A program made the position numbers and the translations under genes. Source: Hyphomicrobiaceae bacterium (GTDB lineage: Bacteria > Pseudomonadota > Alphaproteobacteria > Rhizobiales > Hyphomicrobiaceae). From it: a stretch of 64,000 bases of DNA. The notes beneath the pieces are model-generated. The model was not told the origin of the DNA, made no database searches, and saw only the letters and a list, made by a program, of their open reading frames with translations. This document shows, one piece after another, positions 1 through 8,939 of the stretch (the first letter of the stretch is position 1; each line of letters opens with the position of its first letter). The stretch is taken from contig JALHMB010000008.1 in assembly GCA_022844275.1 (NCBI GenBank), positions 248,001 through 312,000 of the forward strand, in the 5' to 3' direction.

Positions 1-248
1 CGCGCGGCATGGGCTTCGAGCAGGAGATCGAACCGCTCTATGCGCAGATCAAGGCTGCTTGCCCGACTACCGCCGATGGCATCCTGATTGGTGGTACCGG
101 CTTCCGCTGTGTCGCCATCATCGATGCGCTCGAGCGGGAGCTGAAGCGCCCGGTCCTTTCTGCGAACCAGATGAGCCTCTGGCACTGCCTGCGCCTGTCC
201 GGCGTTCAAACGAAGATCTCGGGATACGGACGCCTGTTGAGCCTCTGA
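1..248 (+). CDS. Asp/Glu racemase / maleate isomerase family protein, C-terminal end (partial)
   Basis: This is the last ~80 residues of a gene that begins before the window. The visible end contains GGTGFRC followed by IDALERELKRPVLSANQ and a W-H-x-L-R-L-x-G-V segment. That is the usual C-terminal signature of the maleate isomerase / arylmalonate decarboxylase / Asp-Glu-hydantoin racemase superfamily, in which the second catalytic cysteine lies in a 'GGxxxRC'-like loop. The family isomerises or racemises small dicarboxylates or amino acids in the cytoplasm. Its TGA overlaps the ATG of the downstream M20 amidase, so the two are probably translationally coupled and work on one substrate. Which substrate (maleate, hydantoin or an arylmalonate) cannot be decided from this fragment. 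Confidence 0.75.
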   Translation, partial: RGMGFEQEIEPLYAQIKAACPTTADGILIGGTGFRCVAIIDALERELKRPVLSANQMSLWHCLRLSGVQTKISGYGRLLSL

Positions 249-1537
249 TGATGAACCTTTCTGCTGACGCCATCAAAGCTGCCGTCGCAGCCCAGCGGTC
301 GCGCGCCGAGGGGCTGTTCGATGAACTGGCCCGTTGCAGCCAGCGTCCGCGCGGCATCACACGCGACACCTACGGCGCAGGGGAGAATGCGGCGCACGAG
401 GTCTTCGGTGCTCAAGCCGCCAGTCTCGGCCTGGAAATCCGCCGCGATGCAGCTGCGAATACCTACGCGACGTGGCCCGGTGGCGATCGCAGCCTGCCGG
501 CCATTGTCGCCGGCTCGCACCTCGACAGCGTTCCGCATGGGGGGAACTTCGACGGAGCCGCCGGCGTGATTGCCGGCCTCGTCGCGGTGGCCGCGCTGAA
601 AGGTCTCGGCGTCATGCCGCGCCGTGACATCACCGTCATGGGCATCCGCGCCGAGGAGAGCGTGTGGTTCCAGGTGTCCTATATCGGCAGCAGATCAGCC
701 CTCGGCACACTGCCGCCTGGGGCACTCGATGCAAGGCGCATCGATACCGGACGGACACTCGCAGAACATATGACGGCCAGCGGCGGCGATCCGGCAGCCA
801 TTCGCGCAGGGCGAAATGAACTTGCAACCTCCGCGATCCACGCTTTTCTCGAGGTCCATATCGAACAGGCGCCGAGCCTCGTCGAGCTGGGCAAGCCGAT
901 CGCCATCTGCACCGGCATTCCCGGCAACTTCCGCTATCCCGACGCACGGATCATTGGCCGTTACGACCACGTCGGTACGCCACGGCGCTTTCGTCACGAT
1001 GCCGCGACGGCCGCGGCCGACTTCGCGGTCGCGCTGGATAAGCTGTGGGAGGAGCACGAGGCCGCCGGCCTCCCCATGGCTGCCACGCTCGGCCGCTTCC
1101 ACACCGACGCCGCGGCGCATGGACTGACGAGCGTCGCGGGCGAGTTCCACTTCAGCCTCGACGTCAGAGCCTATGATGCGGACGTCCTCGCCAATCTGGA
1201 GGCCAGACTCAAGGGGATCGTCAGCGAAATCGAGGCCAGACGCGGCGTGCGCTTTGAACTCGGGCCGCGCGCCTCAGCCGCGGTCGGCATCGTCTCGCCG
1301 GTCATCCGCTCTGAATTGGAGCAAGCGGCCGTGTTGCTCAAAATTCCGGCAGCGACGATCGGTAGCCCCGCCTCGCACGACGCCGCAGCCTTTGCGGCGG
1401 CCGGCGTTCCCGCAGCCATGATCTTCGTGCGCAACGAGAACGGCAGCCACAATCCCGACGAAGCCATGAAGATCGACGATTTCCTACAAGCCTGCGGCGT
1501 GCTGACCGCGTGGATCGCCGCGAATTGCAGGGCCTAA
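248..1537 (+). CDS. M20-family Zn hydrolase, N-carbamoyl-L-amino-acid hydrolase / allantoate amidohydrolase type
   Basis: A 429-residue cytoplasmic metal-dependent amidase. I chose the ATG at 248 because it overlaps the preceding stop (ATGA), and a second ATG follows directly. Metal ligands are visible as SHLDSV with H91 and D93, and NFDGAAG with D102. The acidic pair E136-E137 supplies the general base and bridging ligand. HIEQ and a late SHDAAAF segment match the carbamoylase/allantoate hydrolase subfamily rather than dipeptidases. Length is normal for the family (about 410-430). With the racemase-like gene upstream and a TAXI-TRAP importer downstream, it probably hydrolyses an N-carbamoyl or related amide taken up from outside. 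Exact substrate is unknown, and subfamily annotation of these amidases is often wrong. Confidence 0.88.
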   Translation: MMNLSADAIKAAVAAQRSRAEGLFDELARCSQRPRGITRDTYGAGENAAHEVFGAQAASLGLEIRRDAAANTYATWPGGDRSLPAIVAGSHLDSVPHGGNFDGAAGVIAGLVAVAALKGLGVMPRRDITVMGIRAEESVWFQVSYIGSRSALGTLPPGALDARRIDTGRTLAEHMTASGGDPAAIRAGRNELATSAIHAFLEVHIEQAPSLVELGKPIAICTGIPGNFRYPDARIIGRYDHVGTPRRFRHDAATAAADFAVALDKLWEEHEAAGLPMAATLGRFHTDAAAHGLTSVAGEFHFSLDVRAYDADVLANLEARLKGIVSEIEARRGVRFELGPRASAAVGIVSPVIRSELEQAAVLLKIPAATIGSPASHDAAAFAAAGVPAAMIFVRNENGSHNPDEAMKIDDFLQACGVLTAWIAANCRA

Positions 1538-1790
1538 ATCGACCGGTCGCGTTGAATGCGCATTCGTTTACCCCGCAGCCATACGCCTATTGAAGATCGC
1601 CCATCTTTGCATATTGCCCATCACGCGGCATTACACTGTTGCAACGGAGGCTGCATGTCTCCATAGAAGCGAACGAGCAGAAGCAAGACCCCACCCCGTG
1701 CAGCATTCCGTCCGCACGGACAAAGGCTTGGCCGCAAACGTGGCCCGCTGCCGGTTGGATGGAAACTCTAGTCCCCTGGGAGGATTAAGC

Positions 1791-2741
1791 ATGCGGTTTT
1801 CTCGCGCGGCTGCGGTCGCGATGATCTTCACATTTGGTTCCGGCACCGCTGCCTTTGCCGCGGAAGTCCGCTTGATGACGGGCCCGCAGGCCGGTTTCTG
1901 GGTGCCGCTCGGTGGACAGCTCAAAGATGCCTGGGAGAAGGCCGTCCCCGATCTGAAGATCCAGTCGCTGCCAGGCGCCGGCATCGCCAACATCCGCGCC
2001 ATCCAGGAAGGCAAGGCCGAGGTCGGGTTCGGCAATACGATCACCACCGCGGATGCGGTTGCTGGAACGGGCGAAGCACCGCTCGACAAAAAGCACGACA
2101 AGGTCTGCAACATCGCGACGCTCTATCCGCAGTACTTCCAGCTCGCCGTGAACGCCGACGCCGGCATCAACACGCTCAAGGATATCAAGGGCAAAGGCTT
2201 CGCCACGCAGGTCAAGGGCAACACCGGCGAGCTGATCTCGCGGCATGTGCTCCGCGTGACCGGCCTCACTTACAATGACGTCAAGGCGAGCTTCACCAAC
2301 AGCTACACCGACAGCGTCGAGCAGATGAAGGATAACCGGATGCACGCCTTCGGGCTCGGCACAGGTATCCCGGCCAGCTCGCTTATGGACCTCGCTTCGG
2401 CGCGCGATATAAAGCTGATCGATATGGCCGAGATCTATGAGCCCATGCGCAAGATCAACCCGGCTTATAAGCTCGTGACGATCCCCAAGGGCACGTACCC
2501 GAAGCAGGACAAGGACGTCCAGGTGATCGGCTACTACACCCACGTGGTCGCCGCCTGCTCGCTGCCCGAGGACACCGTCTACAAGATGACGGCAGCTACT
2601 TTCGGCGCCAAGGACGGCATGACCGCAATCTACAAGGAGATCGCCAAGCTGACGCCTCAGATCATGGGCGAGGACATTGGCGTGCCGTTCCACCCCGGCG
2701 CCGCCAAGTGGTACAAGGAAAAGGGCATCACGGTTAAATAA
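1791..2741 (+). CDS. TRAP transporter solute-binding protein, TAXI family
   Basis: Periplasmic binding component of a TRAP secondary importer, 316 residues. ATG 1791 sits a few bases after a GGGAGGATT ribosome-binding site. A long in-frame extension further upstream has no such site and would bury the signal peptide. Residues 1-23 form a typical Sec signal ending AFA before AEVRL. The mature protein begins with the TAXI-family pattern (LMTGPQAGFWVPLGGQL) and contains the GKAEVGFGNT ligand-pocket stretch and a conserved late YYTHVV region. It is followed 91 bp later by its fused membrane subunit. The 250 bp upstream presumably holds the promoter, but I could not identify clear -35/-10 boxes. 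The ligand is probably a small organic acid or amino-acid derivative. Confidence 0.9.
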   Translation: MRFSRAAAVAMIFTFGSGTAAFAAEVRLMTGPQAGFWVPLGGQLKDAWEKAVPDLKIQSLPGAGIANIRAIQEGKAEVGFGNTITTADAVAGTGEAPLDKKHDKVCNIATLYPQYFQLAVNADAGINTLKDIKGKGFATQVKGNTGELISRHVLRVTGLTYNDVKASFTNSYTDSVEQMKDNRMHAFGLGTGIPASSLMDLASARDIKLIDMAEIYEPMRKINPAYKLVTIPKGTYPKQDKDVQVIGYYTHVVAACSLPEDTVYKMTAATFGAKDGMTAIYKEIAKLTPQIMGEDIGVPFHPGAAKWYKEKGITVK

Positions 2742-2832
2742 GCTCGTTGCTGAAAGAAGTCTCCGGGGCGGCCGCAGGTCGCCCCGGACGCGTAAACACA
2801 CACGAAGAAGACCCTCGGGCGGGAACTACCAA

Positions 2833-4983
2833 ATGACTTCGAGCACGGCCGTGCGAAACATGCCGCGCCAGCTGGCGGCTGCCGTCGCCCTCGCGATGGC
2901 GCTGTACCACCTCTATGTCATCATCCCACCGATGGACTTCATCTCGCCGTCGCTGCGTGAAGTGTTCCGAGGGCCGCCGACGGACTACATTTTCCGTGGC
3001 ATCCATCTGATGTTCGCGCTCGTCCTGACATTTCTCTACTACCGGCTTCGCTCGCCGACGGACGACGAACTGGCGATGCTGCTGCCGGAGCAACGTGAGG
3101 AGTTGGAGCGAAAGGCAAAGGCGCCGTCGCTCCTGGACCTGGCTCTGGTCGCCGCGACCGTGATCTCGATCGGCTATATTTTCGTCTACTACGACTACAT
3201 CATCGACCGCATCATCTATGTCGATGACATGACCTGGACGGATATCGTCCTTAGCATCACGCTCATCCTGCTGGTCATGGAGGGCACACGGCGCGTGCTC
3301 GGGCCGGCATTGCCGCTCACCTGCATCGCTTTCTTCGTCTACGCGTTTTTCTTTACCCGCGTCGAACCGATCCGCCTCATCGACCAACTCTATCTGTCGA
3401 CCGAAGGCATATTCGGACAGCCGCTTGCCGTCTCCGCATCCTACGTGATGATCTTCGTGCTTTTCGGCGCGTTCATGGAGCGCACCGGCACTGGTCAGTT
3501 GTTCATGGATTTTGCCATGGGCATCACGGGCCATACGGCAGGCGGCCCCGGCAAAGTGTCGGTGGTGTCGTCGTCATTGTTCGGCACGATTTCCGGCTCG
3601 GCCGTCGCCAACGTGATGGTGGATGGACCGATTTCCATTCCGCTCATGAAGCGCACTGGCTTCAAGCCGCACTTCGCCGCGGCTGTCGAAGCCGTCGCAT
3701 CGACGGGCGGCCAGATCATGCCGCCGATCATGGGCGCCGCCGCATTCGTCATGGCCGAATTTCAGGGCGTCAGCTATGCGCAGGTCGTGATCTGGGCGGC
3801 GATCCCGGCGATCCTCTACTACGTGTCTTGCTTTGCCGCCGTGCATTTCGAAGCCAAGCGCCAAGGCCTGCTCGGCGTCCCGCGCTCAGAGCTGCCGATC
3901 CTGCGGCAAGTGTTGACGGCACGCGGCCATCTGTTCATTCCGGTGTGCTCGATCCTGTTCGTCATGTACTCGGGCTACAGCGCCCCGCTGGCCGCATTCA
4001 GCGGAACGCTGCTGTGCTTCCCGGTCGCTTGGTTCGGCCCGGTCGTGCTCCTCGTGCTGCCTGCGCTCATGGTCCTCTCCTACCTCGTACCGAGCGTCCC
4101 GACGATCATTCCGGAGGTGTTCGGTCTCAATCCGCTGGCCGAAGCGGCGCTGTTCACCGGCCTCATCTTCCTCTGGATGCGAGCGGTGCGCGGCAAGATC
4201 ATCCTGCTCGAGATCGAGAGCCGACCCATCATCGACGCCTTGATCGATGGCGCGCGCAATACGCTGCCCGTGGCTCTCGCCTGCGCGGCAGCCGGCATCA
4301 TCATCGGCATCGTGATCCTGACGGGGCTCGGCATCACCTTCACGCAGTGGGTCGTGAGCATCTCGCAGAACATCCTGATACTGGCGCTGGTCCTCACTGC
4401 GATGGCTGGCATCATCCTCGGCATGGGCATGCCGACCACGCCGGCATACATCATCATGGTCGCCCTGATGGTCCCGGCACTGGTGAAGCTCGGCGTCGTC
4501 ACCCCGGCTGCCCATATGTTCGCGTTCTACTTCGCGATCCTTTCGGCCATCACGCCGCCGGTGGCACTCGCCGTGTTTGCAGCGTCAGGCCTCGCAAGAT
4601 CCAACCTCTGGACTACGGGTTGGGCTGCAGTGAAGATCGGCGCCGCCGGTTTCATCGTGCCCTTCATGTTCGTCTATGAGCCGGCATTGCTGATGATCGG
4701 CGACTGGCCAACCATCGTCTGGCGCGTCGTCATCTCGTGCATCGGGATTGCGATGCTTGCAGCCGGCCTTCACGGCTTCCTGCTGAGAGCAATGCCCATG
4801 TGGCAGCGCGTCACGGCTGTGGTTGCTGCTTTCGCGCTCGTCGTTCCGCACATGCTGAGCGACATTGTCGGCCTCGGACTGGGGGGCGCGCTTCTCGCCT
4901 TTCAGCATTTCACGACGCAACCCGAAGGTCGGCCAGCGAGCGTCGGCGCGGCCGCGGTGCCGGATAGCTCGCAGAAGAAGTGA
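2833..4983 (+). CDS. TRAP transporter permease, fused DctQ-DctM (4TM/12TM) type
   Basis: A 716-residue inner-membrane protein made of a DctQ-like N-terminal part (about residues 1-170, with hydrophobic segments near 12-30, 58-78 and 105-125) and a long DctM-like part. The DctM half shows repeated GxxMPP/GMPTTPAY-type stretches (GGQIMPPIMGAAAFVM and GMGMPTTPAYIIM), which are typical substrate/Na+ site motifs of this family. Fused permeases of this kind are the normal partners of TAXI binding proteins, and the neighbour upstream is one. Transport is driven by the sodium or proton gradient. ATG 2833 was chosen because the longer reading frame would run into the preceding coding sequence with low-complexity Arg-rich residues. 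Confidence 0.9.
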   Translation: MTSSTAVRNMPRQLAAAVALAMALYHLYVIIPPMDFISPSLREVFRGPPTDYIFRGIHLMFALVLTFLYYRLRSPTDDELAMLLPEQREELERKAKAPSLLDLALVAATVISIGYIFVYYDYIIDRIIYVDDMTWTDIVLSITLILLVMEGTRRVLGPALPLTCIAFFVYAFFFTRVEPIRLIDQLYLSTEGIFGQPLAVSASYVMIFVLFGAFMERTGTGQLFMDFAMGITGHTAGGPGKVSVVSSSLFGTISGSAVANVMVDGPISIPLMKRTGFKPHFAAAVEAVASTGGQIMPPIMGAAAFVMAEFQGVSYAQVVIWAAIPAILYYVSCFAAVHFEAKRQGLLGVPRSELPILRQVLTARGHLFIPVCSILFVMYSGYSAPLAAFSGTLLCFPVAWFGPVVLLVLPALMVLSYLVPSVPTIIPEVFGLNPLAEAALFTGLIFLWMRAVRGKIILLEIESRPIIDALIDGARNTLPVALACAAAGIIIGIVILTGLGITFTQWVVSISQNILILALVLTAMAGIILGMGMPTTPAYIIMVALMVPALVKLGVVTPAAHMFAFYFAILSAITPPVALAVFAASGLARSNLWTTGWAAVKIGAAGFIVPFMFVYEPALLMIGDWPTIVWRVVISCIGIAMLAAGLHGFLLRAMPMWQRVTAVVAAFALVVPHMLSDIVGLGLGGALLAFQHFTTQPEGRPASVGAAAVPDSSQKK

Positions 4984-4998
4984 CCGAGAACGAGTGCC

Positions 4999-5613
4999 TT
5001 AGATCTGCCCGCTGAATTCCGCCGTGATCGCCGGCGCATCGAGCCGCTTGGTCAGCTCGTCGTGCACGTTGCAGAGCGTTATTCTGAGATAGTTCTTGAG
5101 CGTCGGAAAATCCTGACCGCGCAAGCTCTCGTGAATCGGCATCAGCGCGAAGTAGGCCTCGGCGAACGTCTCAGGAATGTCCATGGCACGCTTGGGTGGA
5201 TGCAAGCTGATGCGGTCGAGCCGTTCGCTCAGGCTGGCGCGCAGTCCCCGCCACTCTTGCTCGCCGAGCACAGCCGGTACTTCAAAACCATCAAACCCAG
5301 CCAAGACGAGATCTGAAACCGCACGCACCACGGTCTCTCGCGGGAGAGACGTCGCCTGCTGGAGAACGGCGGTTGCCACCTCGCCGACCATCGCGAGACC
5401 GAGCGGATAGGCCCGCCAGCGGGACTCTTCGACGGCCCTCTGGAACCCTGGCTCGGAGAAGAGAACCTTCGCGTAGTGCCCTGCGCGCGCGCGCGCATAC
5501 TCATAAATGCCCTTCTGCACGACGAAGGCCGCATTCGCCGTGATGAACTCGGTGAGCGCGGACGTATTGCGAATGGGTTCGGGCCGCTTGAAGAGCTTGG
5601 TGAGGAAGTTCAT
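4999..5613 (-). CDS. Conserved hypothetical protein, 204 aa
   Basis: A leftward 204-residue protein that converges on the TRAP permease with only 15 bp between the stops. It begins MNFLTKLFKRPEP, then is mostly helical and soluble, with no signal peptide or clear membrane span. Residues 27-60 (NAAFVVQKGIYEYARARAGHYAKVLF) and 75-110 look like amphipathic helices. I do not recognise a catalytic motif. Similar proteins occur in alphaproteobacteria without assigned function. It stands alone and faces away from the symporter operon. Confidence 0.75.
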   Translation of the reverse strand: MNFLTKLFKRPEPIRNTSALTEFITANAAFVVQKGIYEYARARAGHYAKVLFSEPGFQRAVEESRWRAYPLGLAMVGEVATAVLQQATSLPRETVVRAVSDLVLAGFDGFEVPAVLGEQEWRGLRASLSERLDRISLHPPKRAMDIPETFAEAYFALMPIHESLRGQDFPTLKNYLRITLCNVHDELTKRLDAPAITAEFSGQI

Positions 5614-5707
5614 CCGGTTGTCGACTCGCTCGATCCACAGCCCTTGGACGAAAGTATAATAAAGGCGTCCAATCCCAAGATGTTAGCCTCTGCACAGCGA
5701 TCACTCA

Positions 5708-5723
5708 ATTGGTGATCACCGAT
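5708..5723. promoter_or_regulatory. Near-palindromic possible operator upstream of the symporter operon
   Basis: The core GGTGATCACC (5711-5720) is a perfect 10-bp palindrome and the flanks extend it to 14 of 16 symmetric positions. It lies about 115 bp before the DUF4212 start, between two divergent genes. Size and symmetry suit a dimeric repressor or activator. No regulator gene is adjacent, so binding is only inferred. Confidence 0.3.
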
Positions 5724-5837
5724 TCGGCAAAAAAGACCGAACGGACAGATGGGTATGGGGAGGTGCCGACATGGGCAATCGACGATTCCTCCTCACGCAG
5801 TCCTGCGCGCCCTTATCGCTAGGAGGAGACCGACGCC

Positions 5838-6104
5838 ATGCAAACGTCAAGTAATGACGAAGCCCATTGGAACAAGACCCGAAGATTGATGTTCACGCAT
5901 CTCGTGATCTGGTTCTTCTTCGGCTACATCATCCACATGTTCGTCAAGCCGTTGAATAACATCGTTATCCCTATTCTGGGCTTTCCGCTCGGCTTCTACA
6001 TGGCCGCTCAGGGATCTCTGATCGCCTTCGTCGTGATGCTGTTCATCTTTGCGCGGCAGCAGGACCGGATCGATCGCGAGTTTGGCGTGGCGGAAGACGA
6101 TTGA
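5838..6104 (+). CDS. DUF4212 small subunit of a sodium:solute symporter
   Basis: An 88-residue membrane protein with two hydrophobic segments (about 22-42 and 48-72) separated by a short loop with PLN, then a charged tail. The opening EAHWNKTRRLM and the IPILGFPLGFYMAAQGS stretch are diagnostic of the DUF4212 family, which is found beside acetate/pyruvate-type SSS symporters and is thought to be their accessory subunit. A strong AGGAGGAGA ribosome-binding site ends nine bases before the ATG. The large subunit begins 10 bp after its stop, so the two form one transcription unit. Confidence 0.9.
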   Translation: MQTSSNDEAHWNKTRRLMFTHLVIWFFFGYIIHMFVKPLNNIVIPILGFPLGFYMAAQGSLIAFVVMLFIFARQQDRIDREFGVAEDD

Positions 6105-6114
6105 GGGGGCACAC

Positions 6115-8088
6115 ATGGCGACGCAAACTTCATCATCTTCGGATTTCATAAAGAACCTCGGCCGCATCTACGGCATCTACACGGGAACGTTCCTCGGGTT
6201 CGTGGTGCTGATCGCGATCCTCGAGCAGATGGGCGTACCCAACAAGGTCCTCGGCTATCTGTTCGTGTTCTTCACGCTCGCTGTCTACGCCTTGATCGGC
6301 ATCATGACGCGCACAGCCGAGGTTTCGGAGTACTACGTAGCCGGCCGGCGCGTTCCCGCCTTCTACAACGGCATGGCGACGGGCGCCGACTGGATGTCTG
6401 CCGCCTCGTTCGTCGGCATGGCAGGCACGCTGTTCCTTCTGGGCTATGACGGCCTTGCCTGGGTGCTCGGCTGGACAGGCGGCTACGTGCTTGTCTCGAT
6501 CCTCGTCGGGCCATATCTGCGCAAGTTCGGCGCCTACACCGTGCCGGACTTCATGGCCTTCCGGTTTGGCGGTAACTTCACGCGCTTCCTCGCGGTGATC
6601 GTGCTGGTCTGCTGCTCCTTCACTTACGTGACGGCGCAGGTGTTCGGCACGGGCATCATTGCCTCGCGCTTTCTCGGCATGGATTTCACGGTCGCGGTCT
6701 ACGTCGGCCTCGCCGGTATTCTGCTGTGCTCAATGCTGGGCGGTATGCGCGCGGTGACGTGGACACAGATCGCGCAGTACATCGTTCTGATCGTCGCATA
6801 CCTAACGCCGATCGTCATTCTCTCGACGCAGAAGTACGGCTTGCCGTTACCGCAGCTCACGTACGGGCAGGCTCTTACCGACATTACGGCGCGTGAGCAG
6901 CAGATGATCCAGACGGGTCTGGCCACGGCTGCGGGCCTGAAGCCGCACATCGAGCCGTTCCTCAACTACTCACCACTTAACTTCTTCGGCATCATCTTCT
7001 GCATGATGTGCGGGACGGCGTCTCTCCCACACATCCTCATGCGCTACTTCACGACGCCGAGCGTTCGTGAGGCGCGCCAGTCGGTCGCGTGGTCGCTGTT
7101 CTTCATCTTCCTCCTGTACTTCTCGGCGCCGGCCTACGCGGCGTTCTCGAAGCTCGAGGTCTACACCAACATCATCGGCCGCGACGTGACTGCGCTGCGG
7201 CCGTGGCTATTCACCTGGGGCGAGCTTGGTCTTATCCAGGTCTGCGGCAAGAACGCCGTGAACCTCGATGCCGTGATCGCTGCCTGTAAGGCTATCGCCG
7301 GCCATCCAGGCGTCGTCCGGTTGCAGGACTTCGTGATCAATACGGACGTGATCGTGCTCTCCACGCCGGAGATCGCGGGCCTTCCGTACGTTATCTCGGG
7401 TCTCGTTGCTGCCGGCGGTCTTGCGGCCGCACTCTCGACCGCTGACGGGCTTCTGCTCGCCATCGCCAACGCACTGTCGCACGACGTCTACTACAAGATG
7501 CTCGATCCCAATGCCCCGACGGTTCGACGCCTGCTCGTTGCGCGCGTCCTGCTGCTCATCGTTGCAGTGGCGGCTGCTTACACAGCCTCGCAGCGACCTG
7601 GGGATATTCTAGCCATGGTGGGATGGGCCTTCTCGCTCGCCATGGCCGGAAACTTTCCGGCCCTTGTGTTGGGAATCTGGTGGAAGCGTGCGACGACTGC
7701 CGGCGCGATTTGCGGCATCATCGCCGGCTTCGGGTTATGCCTCTTCTATCTGGTGACCACGCGATACTTCCCGGGCATGGGCGTGAAGTACTTCGGCATG
7801 ACGTCGCTGCTCAATCCCGTGACAGGCGCGCCGATCGTCGACATCGCAAAGGCCATGGCGTTGCCGAATGCCATGGAGTCCTGGCCGACGCTCGCCCATC
7901 CGCTGGCCAACAAGGTCGGGTGGTTCAACCTCAACAACATCAATTGCGGCCTGCTTGGAATGCCTCTCGGCTTCCTCGTGATCTGGATCGTCAGCTTGAT
8001 GACACCTGCGCCTTCGAAGGAGATGCAGGCTTACATCGACGAAATCCGCAAACCTCGCGGCGCCACGATCCTGCAGGAAAAGACTTGA
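6115..8088 (+). CDS. Sodium:solute symporter (SSS family, VC_2705-like large subunit)
   Basis: A 657-residue inner-membrane transporter with about 13-14 hydrophobic segments. ATG 6115 is preceded by GGGGGC and lies 10 bp after the DUF4212 stop. The SSS signature region is seen in EYYVAGRRVPAFYNGMAT followed by GADWMSAASFVG, the Na+-binding first helix, and in the conserved STADGLLLAIANALSHD segment. It is longer than simple acetate permeases because of an insertion near residues 285-345, as is usual for VC_2705-type members. Together with DUF4212 it probably imports a short-chain monocarboxylate. A strong terminator follows immediately. Confidence 0.9.
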   Translation: MATQTSSSSDFIKNLGRIYGIYTGTFLGFVVLIAILEQMGVPNKVLGYLFVFFTLAVYALIGIMTRTAEVSEYYVAGRRVPAFYNGMATGADWMSAASFVGMAGTLFLLGYDGLAWVLGWTGGYVLVSILVGPYLRKFGAYTVPDFMAFRFGGNFTRFLAVIVLVCCSFTYVTAQVFGTGIIASRFLGMDFTVAVYVGLAGILLCSMLGGMRAVTWTQIAQYIVLIVAYLTPIVILSTQKYGLPLPQLTYGQALTDITAREQQMIQTGLATAAGLKPHIEPFLNYSPLNFFGIIFCMMCGTASLPHILMRYFTTPSVREARQSVAWSLFFIFLLYFSAPAYAAFSKLEVYTNIIGRDVTALRPWLFTWGELGLIQVCGKNAVNLDAVIAACKAIAGHPGVVRLQDFVINTDVIVLSTPEIAGLPYVISGLVAAGGLAAALSTADGLLLAIANALSHDVYYKMLDPNAPTVRRLLVARVLLLIVAVAAAYTASQRPGDILAMVGWAFSLAMAGNFPALVLGIWWKRATTAGAICGIIAGFGLCLFYLVTTRYFPGMGVKYFGMTSLLNPVTGAPIVDIAKAMALPNAMESWPTLAHPLANKVGWFNLNNINCGLLGMPLGFLVIWIVSLMTPAPSKEMQAYIDEIRKPRGATILQEKT

Positions 8089-8113
8089 TCCTGCAGCACA
8101 TCCCATCAATCGA

Positions 8114-8143
8114 GCGGGGCCCCGTCGGGCCCCGCTTTCTTTT
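8114..8143 (+). terminator. Rho-independent terminator of the symporter operon
   Basis: GCGGGGCCC and GGGCCCCGC form a nine-pair GC stem with a four-base loop, directly followed by TTTCTTTT. It sits 25 bp after the symporter stop codon. Confidence 0.9.
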
Positions 8144-8202
8144 GGCTTGTCGCCTGAATCGACGACCGTCAATATGCGCCGTCAACAAGAGGTGAGGTAC
8201 AC

Positions 8203-8508
8203 GTGAGCGGCGGGTCGCTATACACTTACTGGTATTTTCACCTGCCGAACTTCGTTCTGGCGGCGCTTATGTACACGCTGATCGGCCGCGTGCTGCTGGG
8301 GCTCATGGTGCAACCAGCGTCGACGAATTACATCTGGCGCTTCTTCTGTCGCATCACCGATCCGATTGTCGCGGCCGTGGGTGCCGTTACGCCGAGGGAT
8401 GCTGCGCCCGTCGTTGTCTGGTTGTTCGGCGTCGTGTGGCTCTTCTGGCTGCGCGTTCTGCTGCTCCATGCATTCCTCTATTTCGGCGCCCTGCCGCGCG
8501 TCAGCTGA
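8203..8508 (+). CDS. Small integral membrane protein, 101 aa, possibly YggT-like
   Basis: It starts with GTG after an AGGTGAGG ribosome-binding site. The protein has two main hydrophobic regions (about 12-32 and 68-95). They are separated by a short amphipathic stretch with RITDP, which resembles the segment joining the helices in YggT-family proteins. It begins a group of three or four small rightward membrane-protein genes. A role in envelope or osmotic physiology is only a guess. Confidence 0.65.
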   Translation: MSGGSLYTYWYFHLPNFVLAALMYTLIGRVLLGLMVQPASTNYIWRFFCRITDPIVAAVGAVTPRDAAPVVVWLFGVVWLFWLRVLLLHAFLYFGALPRVS

Positions 8509-8519
8509 GCACCGCACAC

Positions 8520-8846
8520 ATGGATCGCCAATACTACTACATCGCCATTGCCTTCTTCGGCATGATCAACGGTCTCTTCAACCAGGTCGCCCTTCTGTTC
8601 GCGATCCTGCACATGCAAATCCTCGCCCCGGCACTATTGTTCGGCAGTACAGGCCTGACGCTGATGTTTTCCTCATTGATGGTCTCGACGGCTACCATCA
8701 TCCTCGGCGGCATCCCTGCGGCGATCTACGAACGTGTCATGGGAGCGCGCGACGAATCGAGCGAAGCTTCGCTTTGGATCTGGCTTGCAGGCACCGCGTT
8801 ACTTACGCTGCCGGCGGTCGGGAATTTTTTCGCGATCGGTCTCTGA
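8520..8846 (+). CDS. Small integral membrane protein, 108 aa
   Basis: The ATG lies 11 bp after the previous stop. Three hydrophobic segments are visible (about 6-28, 38-66 and 84-106), with a short charged loop ERVMGARDESSEAS between the second and third. I recognise no family motif. Tight spacing puts it in one operon with the preceding membrane protein. Confidence 0.65.
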   Translation: MDRQYYYIAIAFFGMINGLFNQVALLFAILHMQILAPALLFGSTGLTLMFSSLMVSTATIILGGIPAAIYERVMGARDESSEASLWIWLAGTALLTLPAVGNFFAIGL

Positions 8847-8939
8847 GAGATGCGTTGTACACGCGTTCGTGAACGCGAATGGATTGTGAGCCCGGAGTGC
8901 CGGCGCTAGCTTTGTTGCGCCGCACAATCGGGTCGTACC

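Noticed and set aside
1785-3534. Long minus-strand frames opposite the TAXI-TRAP genes
   Set aside because: They mirror high-GC coding sequence, have low-complexity Arg/Asp/His-rich products and no ribosome-binding sites.
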